Shown here: positions 8,260 to 16,771 of the stretch, in pieces | Position numbering within the stretch: position 1 is the first letter of the stretch | Layout: each line of letters opens with the position of its first letter | Assembly (NCBI GenBank): GCA_002320605.1 | Contig: DCKG01000037.1 | Location: forward strand, 29,078-93,077 | DNA: 64,000 bases | Direction of reading: 5' to 3' | Source of the DNA: Bacteroidales bacterium UBA1680 | Lineage (GTDB): Bacteria; Bacteroidota; Bacteroidia; Bacteroidales; UBA932 | The notes under the pieces: generated by a model | Database searches by the model: none | What the model saw: the letters and a program-made list of their open reading frames with translations, nothing else | Told to the model about the DNA's origin: nothing | Translations under genes and position numbers: made by a program

Positions 8260-10117
8260 ATTAAGCCCTACGCTGGTATGGGGACTTGACAGCATCATGT
8301 CGACGGTGTCGACATTGCTGTCCGTGTTGCTGCTCCACATGCTGTTAGACCTCAGCATCGACAGCTCCCAGTTGTTCGTCACCCTTGCCATATCCCTCGC
8401 CACATCCATCATAGCGACGAGGCTCTTCCATACCTACGAAGGAATCATCCGCCATGCTTCCGCCGTGGAGATGATCAGAGTGCTTTGGGCGATGCTCGTC
8501 AAGGCGGTGGTGCTCATCATCGCGGCAAACCTCACGCTGGAGTACACCGGAAGGTTCGTGTATTCGATAATAGGATTCGACTTCGTGCTTTCGATGGCTC
8601 TCCTCATGGGAGTGAGGGTAGTCGTCAGCAGCCTATACTACCATCTGCTGGACTTCACGAACCCTTCCATTCAGCGGACACTCATATTCAACACCACAGA
8701 GGCCTCGGTGAGGCTTGCGAACTACATCAGGTTCTGTAACACGTCTTATTCGCTGAAGGGATTCATTTCCACCAATCCGAACGAGAAAGACAAGCGGCTT
8801 CTGAACGAGCACGTCTACGTCGCGAAGGATGTGAACGACTTCAAGGAAATATTCGAGGCCAGCAACATCAACGCCATTCTCTTTGCGAAAATCACGGACC
8901 TGCGGAATGAGAAGGAGCTGGTCGCATATTGCCTGAAAAATAGCATCAACCTCCAGCTGGTGTCGTTCACCCAAGTGGAGAACGAAGAGGAAAGAATCCT
9001 CCTCCACAAAGTGCAGATTGAGGATCTGCTCGGGCGAGAGGAGATACACATAGACATGACGCAGATCAGCGCGCAAATGGATGGGAAGACCGTCATGGTC
9101 ACCGGAGCTGCGGGAAGCATAGGCAGCGAGCTCTGCCGCCAGCTATATTCATTGAACCTAAGGCAGCTGGTGCTTTTCGACTATTCCGAGACCGCCCTCT
9201 ACCTGATAGACCTGGAGATCAGGGACAAGCGCAAGGCTACGCCCTTCGTTTCAGTCCTGGGCGATGTGCGCGACAGGGACAGGGTCGAGTTGGTCATGAA
9301 GAAGTACCGTCCGGACATAATATTCCATGCGGCAGCATACAAGCATGTTCCGATGATGGAGATGTATCCTTGCGAAGCCGTCCATACGAATGTCGGCGGC
9401 ACGGTGATCCTGGCGGATCTAGCCGTGAAGTACAACGTGAGGAAATTCATCATGATTTCGAGCGACAAGGCCGTATGCCCTAGCAATGTCATGGGAGCCA
9501 CGAAGCGCCTCGCCGAAATGTACGTCCAGAGCTTTGGAGACTTCATTAAGAAGGAAGGCAAGACCGGAACCACGTCGTTCATCACGACTCGCTTCGGCAA
9601 CGTGCTGGGCAGCAACGGAAGCATTGTCCCGCTATTCCGCGAGCAGATTCGCAAGGGTGGGCCCGTGACAGTGACACATCCGGACGTGACCCGGTACTTC
9701 ATGACCATTCCGGAGGCATGCAGACTCGTGCTGGAAGCCTCAACCATAGGCGAAGGCGATGACATCTTCGTGTTCGACATGGGTGAGCCGGTCAAGATAG
9801 CCGATCTGGCCAGCCGGATGATTGAGCTCTCGGGACTGAAACCAGGCAAGGACATAGAGATTAAGTACATCGGCCTGAGGCCTGGAGAAAAGCTGTACGA
9901 GGAAGTGCTCTACTCGAAGGAAGACACCGCGCAGACAAGCAACCCGAAGATATTCCGAGCGGTGCGTGTCAGCCACGATCACAGGAAGATCCTCGAGGCG
10001 GTGGACAGCCTTCTGGAAATGGCCGCCGCAAACGACTCCATGGAAACGGTCCGGCTGCTGAAGCAGATCGTGCAGGAATTCAAGAGCAGGCACTCAGAAT
10101 TCGAGAAACTCGACTGA
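8231..10117 (+). CDS. Nucleotide-sugar 4,6-dehydratase, membrane-bound (WbpM/CapD/PglF family)
   Basis: A 628-residue polysaccharide-biosynthesis protein. Four N-terminal membrane helices (about residues 12-140) precede a Rossmann-like domain and a SDR dehydratase domain beginning at GKTVMVTGAAGSIGSE (from residue 285, NAD-binding GxxGxxG). Downstream motifs SSDKAVCPSNVMGATKRLAEM and TTRFGNVLGSNGSIVPLF are typical of WbpM/CapD/PglF enzymes, which convert UDP-GlcNAc to the 4-keto-6-deoxy sugar. It overlaps upxY and probably supplies the substrate for the aminotransferase at 12634. Together with the NeuD/PglD and PglC-like genes at the far end of the locus, this points to a bacillosamine-type initiating sugar. 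Confidence 0.9.
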   Translation: MSVRVNLSNRLSPTLVWGLDSIMSTVSTLLSVLLLHMLLDLSIDSSQLFVTLAISLATSIIATRLFHTYEGIIRHASAVEMIRVLWAMLVKAVVLIIAANLTLEYTGRFVYSIIGFDFVLSMALLMGVRVVVSSLYYHLLDFTNPSIQRTLIFNTTEASVRLANYIRFCNTSYSLKGFISTNPNEKDKRLLNEHVYVAKDVNDFKEIFEASNINAILFAKITDLRNEKELVAYCLKNSINLQLVSFTQVENEEERILLHKVQIEDLLGREEIHIDMTQISAQMDGKTVMVTGAAGSIGSELCRQLYSLNLRQLVLFDYSETALYLIDLEIRDKRKATPFVSVLGDVRDRDRVELVMKKYRPDIIFHAAAYKHVPMMEMYPCEAVHTNVGGTVILADLAVKYNVRKFIMISSDKAVCPSNVMGATKRLAEMYVQSFGDFIKKEGKTGTTSFITTRFGNVLGSNGSIVPLFREQIRKGGPVTVTHPDVTRYFMTIPEACRLVLEASTIGEGDDIFVFDMGEPVKIADLASRMIELSGLKPGKDIEIKYIGLRPGEKLYEEVLYSKEDTAQTSNPKIFRAVRVSHDHRKILEAVDSLLEMAAANDSMETVRLLKQIVQEFKSRHSEFEKLD

Positions 10118-10182
10118 CATATATTCATATCGACCCAAAAATAAATTAAAATTTAAGTATCTAATTGTTAATTAATGAACCA

Positions 10183-11370
10183 ATGAAAAAGTATTTTCTT
10201 GTCTTTCTGATGGCATTGGCCGCCATTCCCGCTGCACTCGCACAGGACGAATTCGCTGCCTCTGCGACTCAAGACACCACCGTTACCTATTGGCAGGATC
10301 CACTGGACGGTGACAATAAGCTGCTGAATAAGTCTAAGTTCGGCGACAACTGGTTCCTGGGCGTGCAGGCCGGGACGTTTTGGTCCTGGGGCACCAACAC
10401 CTCTGATGCCAAGTTCTTCAAGCAATTCCGGCCGGCCGCAGGCCTGCAGTTCGGCAAGTGGTTCGCCCCCTATGCCGGAGCTCGGCTCCAGGCAATTTTC
10501 GGCAGAAACACCGGCCTTGCCGACAACGGCAAATCCTATAACTGGAATTCCATAGGCGGCGGACTCGACGGAATCTTCAGCTTCACCAACATCTTCCTCG
10601 GGTACAAGGAGGACAGGCCGTTCAACCTCATCGGGATCCTCGGCGCAGGCTACGAGCATACCATGGGCTTCAGCAACAAAAGCTGGAACCAGGACAGGAG
10701 CTGCTTTAGCAGGAAGGAGCAGAATCTCATCTCGGCACGGCTCGGCATGATGGCCGACATCCGCCTGAGCAAGGCGCTTTCCCTCAATGTCGAGGTGACG
10801 AACAACTGGATCGACGACTCCTTCGACGGCAACGACAACGTCAAGTCGTCTGGAAACATCTGGGACGGACATGTAAATGCCCTGATCGGCCTCACCTACC
10901 GCTTCAAGAACCATGACGGTTCTCGCCAGTTCACCTATGCGAGACGCAACATGTCGAAATACGACATCCTGAACGACGAGCTCAACCGTCTCCGCGCAGA
11001 GAACGAGAAGAAGCTGGCTCAGGCCCAGAAGGTTGTCACCGAAAAGAAGACTGAGGTAATCGAGAGCGAACAGTACATCACCTACATCTCTTTCGACAGC
11101 AACTCTTCGAAGATCAACCGCCTCCAGGAGGTTAACGTGTACACGGCCGCCGAGAACATGAAGAAGCTCTCCGACGCAGACCTCTACATCACTTCCACCG
11201 AAGAGGTCAAGAACTCCGACCTGTTTCTCGAGCGCGCGCAGACCATTCGCGACGTGCTTGCGAACACCTACAACATCCCGGCAGGGCGCATATTCATTGA
11301 GAAGAATCCTGGCGTTGTCTCGTCCCTCGACCCTCAGAAGAGCTGTGTAATAGTGTACATCAACGAATAA
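10183..11370 (+). CDS. OmpA-like outer-membrane beta-barrel protein (first of tandem pair)
   Basis: A 395-residue protein with a signal peptide (MKKYFLVFLMALAAIPAALAQ) and a barrel-like region with alternating aromatic strands (about 40-255, DNWFLGVQAG, YAGARLQAIFG, LTYRFKNHDG). A short coiled segment follows (about 265-300), then a divergent OmpA-type C-terminal domain in which NSDLFLERAQTIRDVL resembles the peptidoglycan-binding helix. The ATG at 10183 was chosen because the signal peptide begins there; a TTG 18 bases upstream is unlikely. It is paralogous to the next gene (both contain DNWF.GVQ.G and barrels followed by TYRFK/TFHFK). Its place inside a capsule operon suggests a surface-anchoring or export role, which is inference. 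Confidence 0.75.
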   Translation: MKKYFLVFLMALAAIPAALAQDEFAASATQDTTVTYWQDPLDGDNKLLNKSKFGDNWFLGVQAGTFWSWGTNTSDAKFFKQFRPAAGLQFGKWFAPYAGARLQAIFGRNTGLADNGKSYNWNSIGGGLDGIFSFTNIFLGYKEDRPFNLIGILGAGYEHTMGFSNKSWNQDRSCFSRKEQNLISARLGMMADIRLSKALSLNVEVTNNWIDDSFDGNDNVKSSGNIWDGHVNALIGLTYRFKNHDGSRQFTYARRNMSKYDILNDELNRLRAENEKKLAQAQKVVTEKKTEVIESEQYITYISFDSNSSKINRLQEVNVYTAAENMKKLSDADLYITSTEEVKNSDLFLERAQTIRDVLANTYNIPAGRIFIEKNPGVVSSLDPQKSCVIVYINE

Positions 11371-11386
11371 CAAACCCTTTTAAGAA

Positions 11387-12634
11387 ATGTCTATCATGAA
11401 AAAAATAGCTGTTTTTTTAGTGGCTGTTTTCGCTTCGGTATCCCTGATGGCTCAGACTATCGAAGAAGAAAGAGCGTGGAAAATGCAGGCCGACACGGTT
11501 AAGTCGTTGAAGCATTACGTAGGACGCGACAACTGGTTCATCGGCGTACAGGGAGGCGCGAACATTTCCCTTTCCGAGAATTCGCGCTTCGGGAAAAACA
11601 TCGACATGACCAAGCCTAGCTTTGCGCTGCAGGTCGGCAAGTACTTCTCCCCTGCCGTCGGAGCTCGCATCCAGATGGCATATTTCAAGCAGGAGTCTCG
11701 CGCAAACAGCGAGGCCATAGCAGCCTACCCTCAGGTCTACGGCTCGGGGAACTACGGCTTCAGCAACTTTGGAGCCTACATTGACGGACTGTTCAACTTC
11801 AACAACATATTCGGACAATACAAGGAGTCTTCCCGCTTCAACGTCGTAGGAATCCTCGGAGGAGGCCTCAACCACACCTTCGGATTCGATGACAAGGTAA
11901 AGGCCTGGAATCGTCCCGCATCGGAGACCTTCGCCCCTTACAAGGTGGACACCGACAAGGGCAGCTACGTCGCCCTCCATGCCGGCGTTCAGCTGAACTA
12001 TGCCATCAGCCAGGCACTCGATCTGAATCTAGAGGCTACTTTCAACGGCGTGGACGATGGCTACAACGGCACCCGCTACGACAAAAAGTGGGATGCATTC
12101 GCAAACGTAATGGTCGGCCTCACGTTCCACTTCAAGGATCACTACGGAGCCCGTCGCTTCCGCTACACCCAGCTTGACGACCAGGCTCTCATCTCCGAAC
12201 TGACAAGGAAAATTGACGACGAACGCAATAAGAAGATTCCTGAACCTGAGCCAACCGTAGAGGTTGTGGTCAAGAAGGAAGTCGTCCAGAACCAAGTCCT
12301 TGACATGACAGTCTCGTTCGCAATCGATAAGTACAACATCACCGACATACAGAAGAAGAACGTCGCCGAGGCAGCCAAGTACCTCGAGGAGCATCCTGAC
12401 GTCAACCTCATTATCATAGGTTACGCCGACGTGCAGACAGCCTACCCTGCCTACAACCTCAAGCTTTCCGAGCGTCGTGCAAAAGCCGTCTACAACATGA
12501 TGGTGAAAGAGTTCAATGTCGATCCTGACAGAATCAGGACAGACTTCAAGGGTGACACCATCCAGCCGTACGAGCGGAAGAACGAGTGGAACCGTGTAGT
12601 AGTGTTCATCACCGAACCTCGCAACAAACAATAA
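11387..12634 (+). CDS. OmpA family protein with peptidoglycan-binding domain (second of tandem pair)
   Basis: A 415-residue protein: signal peptide (MKKIAVFLVAVFASVSLMAQ, starting at the second ATG, 11396), beta-barrel region (about 45-260), Pro/Glu hinge (KKIPEPEPTVEVV), then a canonical OmpA C-terminal domain (about 305-410) with NLKLSERRAKAVYNMM and IRTDFKGDTIQPY. The domain binds diaminopimelate in peptidoglycan in other OmpA proteins. It follows its paralog by 16 bases and overlaps the aminotransferase start as TAATG, so it is part of the operon. Confidence 0.85.
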   Translation: MSIMKKIAVFLVAVFASVSLMAQTIEEERAWKMQADTVKSLKHYVGRDNWFIGVQGGANISLSENSRFGKNIDMTKPSFALQVGKYFSPAVGARIQMAYFKQESRANSEAIAAYPQVYGSGNYGFSNFGAYIDGLFNFNNIFGQYKESSRFNVVGILGGGLNHTFGFDDKVKAWNRPASETFAPYKVDTDKGSYVALHAGVQLNYAISQALDLNLEATFNGVDDGYNGTRYDKKWDAFANVMVGLTFHFKDHYGARRFRYTQLDDQALISELTRKIDDERNKKIPEPEPTVEVVVKKEVVQNQVLDMTVSFAIDKYNITDIQKKNVAEAAKYLEEHPDVNLIIIGYADVQTAYPAYNLKLSERRAKAVYNMMVKEFNVDPDRIRTDFKGDTIQPYERKNEWNRVVVFITEPRNKQ

Positions 12635-13773
12635 TGTCGAAAATCTGGTTATCACTTGCGCACATGGGCGGAGCCGAACTCGACTTCGTCCATAGTGCGT
12701 TCGATACCAACTGGGTGGTACCGCTCGGCCCTAACGTGGACGGGTTCGAGAGCGACCTTTCTGAGTGGTTTGGAAAGAAAAGCGGACATGAGGTGCATGT
12801 CGTGGCATTATCCTCAGGCACTTCGGCAGTCCATCTCGCCCTAGTGATGCTGGGGGTGTCAAAGGGCGATGAGGTGATCTGCCAGAGTTTTACTTTCTCG
12901 GCATCTGCCAATCCGATCGCCTATCAGGGCGCAACCCCTGTCTTCGTGGACAGCGAGCCTGGGACATGGAATATGGATCCCGATCTCCTGGAGGAGGCCA
13001 TAGAGGACCGCATCAAAAAGACAGGCAAGGCTCCGAAAGCGATAATCCCTGTCCATCTGTACGGAACTCCGGCAAGAATGAACGACATCCTGGAGATTGC
13101 GAGCCGCTACGGCATCCCAATCGTGGAGGATGCCGCCGAGGCGATGGGTTCGACTTACGATGGCAGATACTGCGGCACTTTCGGGAAGTTCGGGGTCATG
13201 TCGTTCAACGGCAACAAGATGATCACGACCAGCGGTGGCGGCGCACTCATCTGCCGGACGGAAGAGGAGGCCAGAAAGGTGAAATTCTATGCCACTCAGG
13301 CGCGCGAGCCTTTCCCATGGTACCAGCACGAGCATATCGGCTACAACTACCGCCTGAGCAATGTCTCGGCCGGAATCGGAAGGGGCCAGATGATGGTGGT
13401 GGACGAGCACATAGCTCATCATCGCCACGTCCACGCACTCTACAAGGATCTGCTTGCAGGCGTGGAAGGGATCACGGTGACTGAGCCGGAGAACCCCGTG
13501 GCGAACGAACCGAACTACTGGCTGTCCACCATTCTCGTGGACAGCGAAGTGACCGGCTTCACCAATCTGGAGCTGACGAAGCGTCTGGCCGACGCGCAGA
13601 TCGAGAGTCGTCCGCTCTGGAAGCCCATGCATCTCCAGCCTGTCTTCGCCAATGCTCCGAAATACGTCAGCGAAGTGTCCGAGAGCCTCTTCAGGCGCGG
13701 CCTCTGCATCCCGTCCGGCCCGATGGTCAGCGACGACGATGTGAAACGCATCGTCCAAGTGATAAAAGGATGA
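12634..13773 (+). CDS. DegT/DnrJ/EryC1-family sugar aminotransferase (PglE-like)
   Basis: A 379-residue PLP-dependent aminotransferase acting on keto-sugar nucleotides. The PLP lysine is Lys195 in MSFNGNKMITTSGGG, and the upstream motif VEDAAEAMGSTYDGRYCGTFG is family-specific. The substrate would be the 4-keto sugar from the dehydratase at 8231, giving a 4-amino-6-deoxy sugar for N-acetylation by the PglD-like enzyme at 44108. The ATG at 12634 overlaps the preceding stop (TAATG), which favours this start over in-frame upstream codons. Confidence 0.9.
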   Translation: MSKIWLSLAHMGGAELDFVHSAFDTNWVVPLGPNVDGFESDLSEWFGKKSGHEVHVVALSSGTSAVHLALVMLGVSKGDEVICQSFTFSASANPIAYQGATPVFVDSEPGTWNMDPDLLEEAIEDRIKKTGKAPKAIIPVHLYGTPARMNDILEIASRYGIPIVEDAAEAMGSTYDGRYCGTFGKFGVMSFNGNKMITTSGGGALICRTEEEARKVKFYATQAREPFPWYQHEHIGYNYRLSNVSAGIGRGQMMVVDEHIAHHRHVHALYKDLLAGVEGITVTEPENPVANEPNYWLSTILVDSEVTGFTNLELTKRLADAQIESRPLWKPMHLQPVFANAPKYVSEVSESLFRRGLCIPSGPMVSDDDVKRIVQVIKG

Positions 13774-13831
13774 CCAAGTAATTTTTAAATAATGAATATT
13801 TTAACGCAATCAACCAAATTTTTACTTTATC

Positions 13832-14257
13832 ATGAAAACAATGAGGAAATCATACTCTTCGCCTAACCTTATGGCAGAACAATTCGCCGCGAACAAATAT
13901 GTTGCAGTTTGTGAAAATAATGGCAGCACTCAGTACGGCAACTATAAGTTCGAGTGCAATGCAGGTCAGACTGGTCATAATTATTATATCCATGATGGGG
14001 GAAGTGGTTATGCAACAATTAATGGCCAGTATTTTGGACCTCGGGGATGGGGCCACCTAACCCATTACTATTTTTCCCCTTGCAATGAGACCCATGAATC
14101 ACCTACGACTGACGATTATCTGACCGGCTATTATTTGGATGATGCTGCTACTTCCGATAAAGAAAATATCCCCGTGATTATCTGGACAGCTGGCGGAACC
14201 AATGTGCATGCTACGGAAAATCTGAACCAGGACTCTTGGGTAGTTGTCAGATCATAG
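13832..14257 (+). CDS. Candidate RiPP precursor/substrate peptide, 141 residues
   Basis: Function not recognised. The N-terminus (residues 4-27) has the pattern of a Bacteroidetes leader-like segment: basic start, SSPNLMAEQF, then ANKYVAVC ending at Cys27. The remaining 114 residues are rich in Gly, Tyr, Asn, His and Thr, with Cys42 and Cys84 and a C-terminal Ser141. There is no signal peptide, membrane helix or enzyme motif. The gene is visibly more AT-rich than its neighbours. It stands directly ahead of a radical SAM/SPASM enzyme, an HPr-kinase-like protein, a peptidase, a PqqD-like protein, a nucleotidyltransferase and an ABC exporter. That position and composition make it the likely substrate of that machinery, but this is inference. 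The start could also be the ATG at 13841. Confidence 0.6.
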   Translation: MKTMRKSYSSPNLMAEQFAANKYVAVCENNGSTQYGNYKFECNAGQTGHNYYIHDGGSGYATINGQYFGPRGWGHLTHYYFSPCNETHESPTTDDYLTGYYLDDAATSDKENIPVIIWTAGGTNVHATENLNQDSWVVVRS

Positions 14258-14290
14258 TCATTGCCTGATATATAACAATTTAATTATCCA

Positions 14291-15412
14291 ATGGATTTTC
14301 TAGAGGATGCTGATGGACTGGAGAAGAGGCTGGTAGCGAAGGCGGCGGAGGCAGGGGTGCCAATCACTGCGAACTTCGAGCTGACCCCTGTCTGCAATTT
14401 AAGCTGCGAGGTCTGCTTCATCCGCACCGACAGGAAAACCGTGGAAAAGGAAGGTGGTCTCCGCCCTCTGGAGTTCTGGCTGAAAACAGCCGAGGAACTC
14501 CGCCGGATGGGGACCCTCTTCATCCTCCTGACAGGAGGCGAGCCGCTTCTCTACCCGCGATTCAAGCAGCTGTACGAGAAGCTCCGCGAAATGGGTTTCA
14601 TCCTGACGCTCAACACTAACGGGACACTGATCGATGAAGAAACCGCATCCCTCTTCGAGAGACTTAAGCCGAGGCGCATCAACGTCACCCTCTACGGAGG
14701 TTCAAATGAGACCTACGAACGAGCCTGCCACAGTTTCAACGGCTATGACCAGTGCATGAGGGGCCTGCAGATTCTCAAGAAGCACGGCATAGACACGAAG
14801 ATGAACGTCAGCATCTTCAAAGGCAACGAGGATGACTACGACAAGATAATCGCCACGGCGAGAGAGCTGGAAATCCCAGCTGAGGTGAACGGCTACATGT
14901 TCCCGGACTGCAGGCCCCAATGCGGCGGGCGCAATATCTGCGCCCACAGGCTCACGCCAGAAAAGGCTGTCATGGTCGATATGGAGTACATGCGCTACAA
15001 GAAGGGAGACAATTTTGACCGCTACATGGCCGAGCGCAAGACTGTCCTGGACAGCTTCGTCCCCAGCGGACCGTTGACCCTCAGCTGCCGCGCAGGAAGC
15101 ACCTCACTCTGGATTAACTGGCAAGGCACGATGTCGCCTTGCGTCAGCATGACGAAACCTCAAAAATTCCTGCTTGGGAGCGAGGTGAAGGAGGCCTGGG
15201 AATATATCCGCGACGAGGCGAAAAAGCTTCCTCCTCACGAGGAATGCGATGGGTGCCGGCTGCGCCCGGTCTGCAACGTCTGCTACGAGGCCGCGACGGA
15301 AGAGAAGAAGATAAACGGGAGCCTTGGCTATCTCTGCCGCATGGCAGAGGCCAGGAAAAAGTACGTGAATGAATATGCAGCTGAACATTGGCCCGGCGGA
15401 GCTAAGGATTGA
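14291..15412 (+). CDS. Radical SAM/SPASM peptide-modifying enzyme
   Basis: A 373-residue radical SAM protein. The SAM-binding cluster motif CNLSCEVC gives Cys35, Cys39 and Cys42. LLTGGEPLL follows as the GGE motif. The C-terminal SPASM region has Cys266, Cys284, Cys319, Cys322, Cys328, Cys331 and Cys349, enough for two auxiliary iron-sulfur clusters. The architecture matches peptide-maturing enzymes of the PqqE/AnSME/sactisynthase group. It lies 33 bases after the candidate precursor and overlaps the kinase-like gene by 44 bases. It lacks an N-terminal recognition domain, and the PqqD-like protein at 16799 could provide that. The chemistry (thioether, C-C or other crosslink) cannot be told from sequence. 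Confidence 0.85.
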   Translation: MDFLEDADGLEKRLVAKAAEAGVPITANFELTPVCNLSCEVCFIRTDRKTVEKEGGLRPLEFWLKTAEELRRMGTLFILLTGGEPLLYPRFKQLYEKLREMGFILTLNTNGTLIDEETASLFERLKPRRINVTLYGGSNETYERACHSFNGYDQCMRGLQILKKHGIDTKMNVSIFKGNEDDYDKIIATARELEIPAEVNGYMFPDCRPQCGGRNICAHRLTPEKAVMVDMEYMRYKKGDNFDRYMAERKTVLDSFVPSGPLTLSCRAGSTSLWINWQGTMSPCVSMTKPQKFLLGSEVKEAWEYIRDEAKKLPPHEECDGCRLRPVCNVCYEAATEEKKINGSLGYLCRMAEARKKYVNEYAAEHWPGGAKD

Positions 15413-16250
15413 GGGGCTGGAGAGGACTGATTTCCCGGAGAACGCCATCAAGTTCGCTGCCGAAGTCGAGACCGACAAGGCCACCCCGGCCGCAATAAGT
15501 CTCGATTACAGGTTTTGCTTCGTGGACACGCTTCCCGACGCAGCCGACGGCTGGACGGTAGTGATGGGCAAGCCCGAAATCACCGTCTGGCGGAAAGGCA
15601 AGCTTGAACGCCGCTCGATAGGGGTCTTGGGAGCGCAACAGCGCTATGTTGTCTACGAGGAAATGGAAAACGGAGGAATAGGAATATTCTTCCTGAAAAA
15701 TATGCGCATAGAACTCGCTTACGACACTGTCTTCCTCTCCTGCCTCTCGCTAGAGAGGCACCTGGCGCCGCTCGGATGCTACATTCTGCACTGCTCCTAT
15801 CTGGACTACAAAGGCGAGGCTATCCTGTTCAGCGGTCCGAGCGGCATTGGAAAATCGACCCACAGCAACCTGTGGGTCAAGAACATAGAGGGATGCAAGA
15901 TCCTGAACGGCGACCGTGGGCTGCTGGTCCCGAGAGCGGACGGAAGCGGTTACGACGTGTGCGGCTGGCCGGTGTGCGGAACCAGCGGGATATGCTTCAA
16001 TGAAAGACGCCCCGTGCGCGCCATCATATTCATAGAGCAGGCGGCGGAGAACCGCCTGCTTCCGGACAGCGTCCCTAGGCATTTCAAGTCGCTGATTGCT
16101 CAGCTTACGGTGAACTGGTGGAACCGGGAGGCTTCGGACAAGGCTTTGGATGCCGTGAATGACATATTATCGAAGGTGACCGTACACACCTATGCTGCGA
16201 ACATTGAGGATGACGCTCCACAGACTCTCCGACGCTGCCTGTACGAATGA
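15369..16250 (+). CDS. HPr-kinase-like / PEPCK-fold protein (peptide kinase candidate)
   Basis: A 293-residue protein. The C-terminal half matches the HprK/P kinase fold: P-loop GPSGIGKST at 156-164, then NGDRG (Walker B-like) and GWPVCGTSG. The N-terminal half is divergent. Homologs occur in lasso-peptide clusters, where the kinase (as in paeninodin) phosphorylates the C-terminal serine of the precursor. The candidate substrate upstream ends in serine. There is no PTS context here that would suggest true HPr kinase. Two in-frame ATGs are available (15369, 15375), both inside the radical SAM gene, so the two are translationally coupled. Confidence 0.75.
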   Translation: MNMQLNIGPAELRIEGLERTDFPENAIKFAAEVETDKATPAAISLDYRFCFVDTLPDAADGWTVVMGKPEITVWRKGKLERRSIGVLGAQQRYVVYEEMENGGIGIFFLKNMRIELAYDTVFLSCLSLERHLAPLGCYILHCSYLDYKGEAILFSGPSGIGKSTHSNLWVKNIEGCKILNGDRGLLVPRADGSGYDVCGWPVCGTSGICFNERRPVRAIIFIEQAAENRLLPDSVPRHFKSLIAQLTVNWWNREASDKALDAVNDILSKVTVHTYAANIEDDAPQTLRRCLYE

Positions 16251-16276
16251 CTCCGACGGCATTTCGCCGGGAATGC

Positions 16277-16302
16277 GGCCGAGGTCCCATGGCATCTCGG
16301 CC
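16277..16302 (+). other. Strong GC-rich hairpin between kinase-like and peptidase genes
   Basis: In the 78 bp gap, GGCCGAG (16277-16283) pairs with CTCGGCC (16296-16302). The stem can be extended by a C-G pair outside and by G-T and T-A pairs inside, to about ten pairs around an 8-base loop. A weaker CGGC/GCCG hairpin lies just upstream. No U-tract follows, so it is more likely an RNA-processing or translation-control element than an intrinsic terminator. Confidence 0.45.
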
Positions 16303-16328
16303 GGTAAAACAGACCAAGAAGAATCAAG

Positions 16329-16766
16329 ATGAAAACAATTGACACGGAAGAACTTGTCGGGACGCTGCGATCCATCATCGAGGATGAAGGTCGCGAGGCG
16401 AGCTTAGTCATATCGGGGAGCAGCATGGCTCCTTTTCTTATCCACCACCGCGACAGCGTCCTCCTAGGGCCGATAGACCGGCCGCTCCGAAGAGGCGACA
16501 TCGTGTTCTACCAGCGCGACAACGGACAGTACGTGTTGCATCGCATCCAGAGGGTACACGCTGATGATTGTTACGACACGATAGGTGACGCGCAGACTGA
16601 ATCGGAGATAGGCGTCCGGAAGGATCAGGTTTTCGCAATCGTGAAGAATGTGAGGAGAAAGGGTAGATGGCTTGGCCCTGACAGCTTCTGGTGGCACTTC
16701 TTCGAGAGGACATGGCTGGACGCCATCCCGCTCCGGCGATTGATAATGATGATTTATCCGAGATAA
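16329..16766 (+). CDS. S24/S26-type serine peptidase (signal-peptidase-like)
   Basis: A 145-residue protein with the LexA/signal-peptidase fold. Nucleophile Ser32 lies in SGSSMAPF. LRRGDIVFY follows, then His71 in YVLHRIQRV, where SipW/ER-type enzymes use histidine rather than lysine, and TIGDAQTE. There is no DNA-binding domain and no N-terminal membrane anchor, so it is unlike LexA or a standard LepB. Placed between a kinase-like gene and a PqqD-like gene, it may remove the leader from the candidate peptide; the ABC exporter of the cluster lacks a C39 peptidase domain. The role is inference, the fold is well supported. Confidence 0.75.
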   Translation: MKTIDTEELVGTLRSIIEDEGREASLVISGSSMAPFLIHHRDSVLLGPIDRPLRRGDIVFYQRDNGQYVLHRIQRVHADDCYDTIGDAQTESEIGVRKDQVFAIVKNVRRKGRWLGPDSFWWHFFERTWLDAIPLRRLIMMIYPR

Positions 16767-16771
16767 TTTCA

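Noticed and set aside
10168..11373. A 401-codon minus-strand open frame exactly opposite the first OmpA-like gene
   Set aside because: The plus-strand protein has a signal peptide, barrel pattern and a paralog next door. The antisense frame has no recognisable domain and arises from codon bias in GC-rich sequence.
12859..13758. Minus-strand frame (299 codons) opposite the DegT aminotransferase
   Set aside because: Shadow; the aminotransferase has its PLP lysine and family motifs in the plus frame.
14291..15412. Radical SAM gene as a pure anaerobic sulfatase-maturing enzyme
   Set aside because: No sulfatase gene is nearby, and the neighbours (PqqD-like, kinase-like, exporter) favour peptide modification. 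The possibility is not fully excluded.
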